This document shows, in pieces, positions 58,042 to 64,000 of a stretch of 64,000 nucleotides of DNA. Below the pieces are notes generated by a model. It saw nothing but the letters and a program-made list of their open reading frames with translations. It was not told the DNA's origin and searched no databases. Position numbers and translations under genes: made by a program. Numbering within the stretch: the first letter of the stretch is position 1; each line of letters starts with the position of its first letter. The stretch is from Thuidium tamariscinum (lineage: Eukaryota; Streptophyta; Bryopsida; Hypnales; Thuidiaceae): contig OX344755.2 in NCBI GenBank assembly GCA_947034885.2, forward strand, positions 24,435,052-24,499,051, in the 5' to 3' direction.

Positions 58042-60903
58042 CTATGTCGTAGTCTTCCGGCGACCAACCCTGGCAACGAAACCAGCTTTGATAGGCGCAA
58101 CCGACCGAGAGCATCCACACTGTCGTCAAACCCTTTAACTGTATTAGAACAGTCAAGAAACGAGGCTAACGCCATATTTCTAATCATGAAAACAGGCCTA
58201 GGAAGGAGGAAGGAAGGAGGAAGGAAGGACCAGTGTATATTGGAGAGAAATATCAGATACAAATCAACAAAATTAATCAGGCAAGGCCAACGTAACAAAA
58301 TTCAGGAGAGCTCACCTGCTCGCAACGAAGGAAAAACAACCGGTTTTCCTTCGAAAGGATAGTGTCAGGACTCTTGCAACCGTTGCACATAACATACTCA
58401 TCTGCAAACCACTCAAGCACAGATCGTGTTACAATTCTCCATGACCCGTTCGCTCTGGCAACAGATACACAAGCCCGTGCATCGCCCTGGTAGGGTGCTC
58501 GGACCCAAAAGTGGCTTCTGAATGGTCAAATTGTACTTGTGCAGAGTGAAAAATGGATGAATGACATTCACATTTTCAGAGTACTTTGTTAAAAGTATTT
58601 TCACATCCTTGAAGTAAGCTCAAGTCATATTAGTCATTTTCTGATTTTATATGAGGATTTGTTTCAAGAATATGACACATCACGTAGAGTATTTTCCCAC
58701 TTCTTCTTTTATATTCCTAAATCTTGATTTTGACCTTCAAAATGATCAAATTAAATTGAGCAATACTAACAAACTGAAGCTTATCGAGTCAAATTTCTAT
58801 TCCACTTGAGAACTAAGAAAATTCTGAAAGTACCTTATTGCAATTTAAAGTTGAGAAACTTTAACAATGGTTCACATGACAGAATGGCACAGAAAATTGG
58901 ATTACACTATGATATTCGGCACTATAATATACACCTCTGGTGATAATCCAAATAGTACTTCATTGCAATTTGAAGTTGAGAAACTTAAACAATGTTTCAC
59001 AAGATAGAATGGCACAGAAAATTGATTTACGCTATAATATTCGGCACTATAATATACACCTCTGCTGTTTATTCCAGATTTACTCAGCATATTTCACAAT
59101 TACACGCGATTGTTCAATTTTATTCAGAAATTCACAAGAATTTCAAGGTTTTACCAAAAAGATCTAGAACTTCTGCGACTGATAGTAGTCGCACTTTCAT
59201 GAAAAGAAAATAGAACATTCATTCATATATGGTGGTGCAATGGAGCGTACAGAGTGAAATATACTGAAGTTTAAGATATGATCATAGGCTCCGTACTTTA
59301 AGGGTTACAGTCCTCCAGAACTGAAGTAAAACTGTCCTTGCACTTTCACAAACATTCAAGTAAAGACACTCAAGGCAACAGAAGTGAAAAAACTTACTAA
59401 CGTAGCGCCTCAGAATTCCCTCGAACACCTTAGGAGCAAATCGACCTTTAACAACTAGACGCTGCTGCCCATCGAGAGATCCACTTGTGCCAAGCTCAGC
59501 CAACAGGAAAGCCATAACGTGCTCTGGTTGCCGATGCATACTACACAGCAGCAAAGTTATTTCCATCTTAGCATCTAGTGTAACATTTACTTTCCGAAGT
59601 GATTGGCAGAAATGTATCAGACGAACTGTAATTGAATGACTCAAACCAAATATAGAGTAGAAGCCTGAGAAGCTGAAGATATACATACGTCTTGCAAAGG
59701 TCCATGAAGTTGACAAAAACAGTCTTCTTGGTTCCTTCTCGAAGAACTTGAGGAGGCCTCATGATGGTACGCCTCCTCTCGGCAGAAAGCTCTGGGTTGT
59801 TCTCTCTCAAAATATTGAACACCCGCCCTAGAAGCTGCACAATTCGTACATGCAATAGTCATTCGCATGCCAAAGGTTCAATATACGACTCTGGAAGTAC
59901 TGATTTCGGTAGTTTGCGAAGCAAGCAGAGTCGGTGGAGAGTTTTCCAAACCAAAATACTGCTCAAAAGGTCAAATATCAAGATCACAAGCAAATCCCCA
60001 TCGTAATTTGTGCCCTGAGCCCTACCTCCTCATATTTGTAGTCTCGATCAGAGCCTTCCCAGGGATAAACAGTTCCCAATTCGATACCCTCAGCAGGTTC
60101 ATCATCATCAATTTCAGCTTCCAAACCTGCGTGAGATGTCGAACCGTAAAAAATTGCACATACATATGCGGAGTGTTTTGAACTCAAGAGATTCACAGAA
60201 ATGTCTGTTTCAGACCCCTTGTTAAACACCTTTTTCACTCAAATGAGAATATGAAAAACAGCGCGAGAACTCACCGTTAGTTTCGTCTTCAGGATCGACA
60301 TTCTCTTCTTCCAAAAGTTCACCCTCAACCTAGGCACAGTAATAAGTTTTAGCTGACTAAAACAGTACCTCTTGCGATTGGATTTTGACGTTGAAGTGTC
60401 GACCCGGACAGTTAGCTGAACGCGAGTCATACAAAGAATCTCATAGCGCGTTTAATATACCACGGAGTCAAATAAACTTGCAACCCAAAACTCCATAACC
60501 AATGCTCCTCACTTGAAGAACTTACTGGTTTCTTCTTTTTCTTCTTCTTCAAACCAACAAATGCAGAATCAACGCCCCCTTCCGGAACAACCACTTCCTT
60601 GACGGGCTCCGGCTCCTCATCCTCTTCCACGCGCACTTTTTTCTTCTTCTTCTTCTTAGTGGGATCAAATGCCCCAATCTGCTAGAGCAAAGCCCTAAAT
60701 CCATTAGATCTCACCTATCCCAAAGCGAATTTTCTTTTAAAAACGAGCAGCAACACCTTATTCACCTCTCATCAAACATTCCTCTCGAGAATTCCACGCC
60801 CTTGTAACAAACCACAGACCCTAAAGGTACCAACAAACAGTACCTCGCCTCCGACATCCTCCTTGAGCTCCGGCACGGGCTCATCGTGCTGAACGTCCGC
60901 CAT
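58042..60903 (-). CDS. EIF2B2-like (eIF2 beta): Translation initiation factor eIF2 subunit beta, complete
   Basis: Beta subunit of the eIF2 complex that delivers initiator Met-tRNA to the 40S ribosome; it contacts eIF5 and eIF2B through Lys-rich boxes. There are eight coding exons (minus): 60903-60844, 60678-60526, 60329-60275, 60126-60026, 59834-59689, 59540-59398, 58401-58316, 58119-58042; 822 nt, 273 residues, phases consistent, close to the usual plant length. Start [16 protein letters not shown]. Two runs of seven Lys (after FDPT and after FVGL) are the plant-type K-boxes. The conserved core includes [40 protein letters not shown] and [20 protein letters not shown]. The C-terminal zinc finger uses CNGC and CEQC, ending [15 protein letters not shown]. 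The longest intron (58402-59397) holds a 125-bp tandem duplication. The symbol is descriptive only: the gene is eIF2 beta, not a subunit of the exchange factor eIF2B. Confidence 0.96.
58828..59077. repeat. 125-bp tandem duplication inside an eIF2 beta intron
   Basis: Unit 58828-58952 is repeated at 58953-59077. Both contain TTGCAATTT(A/G)AAGTTGAGAA, GAATGGCACAGAAAATTG and ATATTCGGCACTATAATATA. Few differences, so fairly recent. Confidence 0.9.
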
Positions 60904-61070
60904 GGTGGCCCTGAGCGAGCAAAGGCGAGGAAAAATGCACTAACACGGCGCGATGGAGGTCGTGCAGAAAAGGAGGAGCAATGCAACAAAGCCTCGCCAG
61001 AGTCTAGCCTCAAACCCTAATTTCCGTCTACTGTAAAATCTTTCAATTGCTCTGGCAGGTAAGTCTTCCC
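60904..61070 (-). promoter_or_regulatory. Probable 5' UTR and promoter of eIF2 beta
   Basis: Gene-like composition directly upstream of the start codon, falling to AT-rich DNA beyond about 61,080. No transcription start placed. Confidence 0.4.
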
Positions 61071-61079
61071 TTCAGTTCA

Positions 61080-64000
61080 GTTACTACAATACCGGTATCA
61101 CATTCAGTGTCAGGGTCCCCCCAAAATATTTCTTAAAACAGATGCCATAATTTGTGAATTTTCTTTTTTTAAATTTCAAATTTGAGAATCAAACAAAAAT
61201 TTCTAACATTTAATTTATATTGTAAGTAATTAATTATATAGTAGGACAACCAAGTCTAGTAACTTAGTTGCAATCCTTGTTGAAGTGATAAAATATAAAC
61301 ATGGCTACAAATATGATGGATGATTAGATATATTGTGGAAGATATGACATTTATTCATTTAAAATCATGCACATTCATTCAAATATAGTGATACTTTCAT
61401 CCCTTAATGGCAATATCAATCCATAGAAGAGCAAATTATGATAGTTTTTCTTCACGAGAAAAATTAGAAATTTTTTATGTAGGTTCCAACAAAAATAGAA
61501 AAAAATTACCATAATTTGTGAAAGGAAAATTGTATGGAAATAAATCTGAATCCTTAATTTCTAAAGAATGTATAGGCTTATGTTTTATAAATAATTTGAA
61601 GACTTTTTTTTGTTCCTAAGTGGATGAGCTACAAATTGATATTATAATTTGAAAACTACACTATTCATTCTATTTGAAGTCATTCACAATATAAGCTAAC
61701 TCTAGCAAAATTTGCATGATATAGAATAAACTATGAATTGCATTGGTTTAATTAGTAATATTCTTTACAATTATTATCAAGAAGTTGTTAAGTGCATGGC
61801 CATGCAATCAACAACACAAAATTTAAAGATCTCAAAGTGAAATTCTAACCTTATCATCAACAAGTTGACCAATACGTGGTGTTTAAATTCAAACTAAATT
61901 ACCATAAAAAGTTTGTTGTATACTTAATATATGTAATAAATTTGCATAATAGTTGATTTCAATACTAAATTCACTACTCATGAAAATCATTTTTGCTTTG
62001 AATATAAATTATAACATAATGTAGTAATCATATTATGCCATTTTCAATATAATAATGATAACCTTGTAGCTTGGATATGTCTATCTACACTTACATTATG
62101 GGATACTTCATTGTAAAATAAAGCACACTTGTTTTTAATCTTTACAAATATACTACCAATTTTCAATATTTTATATCGGGTAGATTGTTTATTACAACAT
62201 TTGAACCATTGGGATTGGCGAGTTTCAATTTTACAAATAATTTTTTAACAATTTAGTATTTTGAATCATTCTCTACATCTTTTTACTTACTATTTTTTTC
62301 CTATATGTTGTCCAATTCCAAATGATTTGAAATTTTTCAAACATGTAGTGAACTTGCCTTGGAGAACGAATCCAAAGAGGCACTGCCATTTTGGACTTTT
62401 TTTCATACAAATGTGAGCTTGTAAAGTGCAGCTGCCCGGATTTTTGTAGTGGCAAAAAAAGGATTTTTGTAACTTTGAACACTAATATCTTGTAATCCAC
62501 ACGGTAGAAATATCTGAGATTTTTTCCTCATCTTTTCAAACTAGCATACTATAAGATCCTATAGTTACAAGTGTCTACAAACAATATTTTCTAAATATTT
62601 GGTACTTGTATTAGAAATGGCAGTTTTGGAGGGTTTTGGGTGAAAATATAGTCAAAGAACTTTAGGGATTAAGTGAATTCTAAAAATGACATTTATATAA
62701 TCTATTCATTTAAAACTTCAATTATTTAATTGACAAATTTTCTACCATTGTACATTGGTTTCAAATTTGGATGTTGAATATTGTCTTAATATGATCTTCA
62801 AAATCTAATCTAGATTTATTAGTACATGTTTTGAATGATTTTACCTTATTTTTTATTTTAAATGACTAACTAGGACAATAAATGTTGGTTGCCTATGGCT
62901 CAAAACCCTCCTCATCTTAAATGAAGTGTCTTGTTTTTTCATCTACTCAAGCAAATAAATGTTAAAATTAGTGACCTATTTTGTAAATGATTAATTTTAT
63001 GTTTTTGACCACTTCAATAATATTCAAAATCTTTGAACCAAATATGAATTCAAAATTTCTAAATTTGATCATTAGTTGTGGAAAATAACTTCTATAATTT
63101 TGTAAGAAATGAAAAAATTAATGTGCCTTTTTGAAAAAAAGAAGATTGAGGGACTCTTTGTTTTTGAAGCAAAGTCAAGAAATTAATAAAATTCAAGTGC
63201 TTTCCTTATTACAGTTGTATCTATTTTTCAACTATTTGACCAATTAATACTTCTAATTATTTTTCCTAACTTCAATCTCATTACGAGATAAACCTTGCAT
63301 CCATTGGATGAGTAATGATTGTTTTCAAGAGACAATAACTTTGGCTACATGATTCAAAGAATGATGTACTCTTGCATATGGTGGGTACACACAAAAAAGC
63401 CACAAATTAGGCTATGGGTAATTTGAAAGCTAAGTAGATTTTAGTAAATTCTGGAATGTAAAGGAATGAGTAGAAAAAGAAAAAATGCACAATGGAATCT
63501 CAGATCTTGATAAATATAAGATCAAAGTAGGTGTACAAAGTTTTGGAAGTAAAGTATTTGAAAGTACTCGTAGGTAGTGTTGAAAATCAACAATCACTCC
63601 TTGTACAAGGCTCCCCTTCCAAGGTGTCAAAAGGAAAAGAAATGCAGTTGCAATAATGTTGTTTATATGTAAAAACAATTATAAGTTGGTAAACTAAGAA
63701 GCAATAGAAAAGTTTGTCAAAATCAATGAAAATTGTTCATATGTCTCACAAATTTTTTTAAAAAAAGCCCTTATCAAAGACAAAAATCATCATGTAATGT
63801 GAGTTAAGAATCCTATTTCCAAAATCAAAATGGCCGATGCTTCTTTGAAGAACACCATATTTCATTTACAAACAATTTTTAATACATAATTGGAGCATTA
63901 GGGGGCTTAAAAAAGGGTGTGCTTTAAAGCATTGCATTATAATGGGGTACCTACTTTTTGTTGACATAATAATTTTTGTATTCTTCAAAGATGTACCTAG
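61080..64000. other. AT-rich intergenic DNA with one TTAA-family fragment
   Basis: No gene seen; short frames carry no domain. 62,165-62,672 is the right half of the TTAA-flanked family (GTAGATTGTTTATTACAA-like start; ends CTTTAGGGATTAA), truncated at its left. Confidence 0.5.
62165..62672 (+). mobile_element. TTAA-flanked element, 5'-truncated copy
   Basis: Alignable with the right halves of 36,451-37,405 and 40,065-40,996 through ACCATTGGGATT, CTATATGTTGT, AATATCTTG(T/C)AATC and AGATCCTA blocks, ending at the family terminus with TTAA at 62,669-62,672. Confidence 0.65.

Noticed and set aside
1-64000. LTR retrotransposon with gag-pol
   Set aside because: No reverse transcriptase, integrase or protease motifs and no long terminal direct repeats were seen in the open frames.
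1-64000. tRNA or rRNA genes
   Set aside because: No cloverleaf-like or rRNA-like segment was noticed by eye; a tRNAscan or Rfam search would be needed to exclude them.

Overview
The window is nuclear DNA from a land plant, most likely a moss. Three complete multi-exon genes and the 5' end of a fourth sit as gene-rich islands in AT-rich DNA full of decayed transposons. The moss assignment is inference: the phytochrome reads like the moss PHY lineage from end to end, and the pseudo-response regulator keeps the phospho-acceptor aspartate that flowering-plant PRRs have lost. All introns I used have GT-AG ends. I could not name the species.

Layout. (1) 1-2.5 kb: first two coding exons of a PRR-family clock gene on the minus strand, running off the left edge, with its leader/promoter side to the right. 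(2) 2.7-22.6 kb: no intact gene. It holds tandem repeats, a 1.06-kb foldback element, five copies of a 290-bp MITE family, two copies of a Mutator-like MITE with 10-bp target duplications, a hairpin, a small gene-like island with nested tandem repeats, a head-to-head pair of TTAA-flanked elements, a hAT-like MITE and a CACTA-like MITE. (3) 22.8-32.3 kb: complete RNA cytidine acetyltransferase (NAT10/Kre33), 26 coding exons, 1039 codons, plus strand. (4) 32.3-43.8 kb: AT-rich DNA containing a candidate 7-kb transposon (about 35,228-42,231) with two decayed coding remnants, two TTAA-flanked insertions and a GC-rich gene-like island. (5) 43.8-50.9 kb: complete phytochrome, plus strand, 6 coding exons, 1122 residues, with a long, probably intron-containing leader carrying two short upstream ORFs and a strong hairpin just before the start codon. 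(6) 51.6-53.9 kb: spliced-looking exon blocks of an unrecognised gene. (7) 53.9-57.6 kb: repeats. (8) 58.0-60.9 kb: complete eIF2 beta, minus strand, 8 coding exons, 273 residues. (9) 61.0-64.0 kb: AT-rich DNA with a repeat fragment.

The genes do not form a pathway. NAT10 and eIF2 beta are housekeeping genes for rRNA/tRNA acetylation and translation initiation. Phytochrome and PRR are light and clock components that share the window about 45 kb apart, with no sign of co-regulation. I did not find a clearly new biological system. The best leads are the phytochrome leader (uORFs plus hairpin), the PRR receiver with its intact acidic site, the candidate 7-kb element with outward-facing decayed genes, and the self-complementary repeats that could feed small-RNA pathways.
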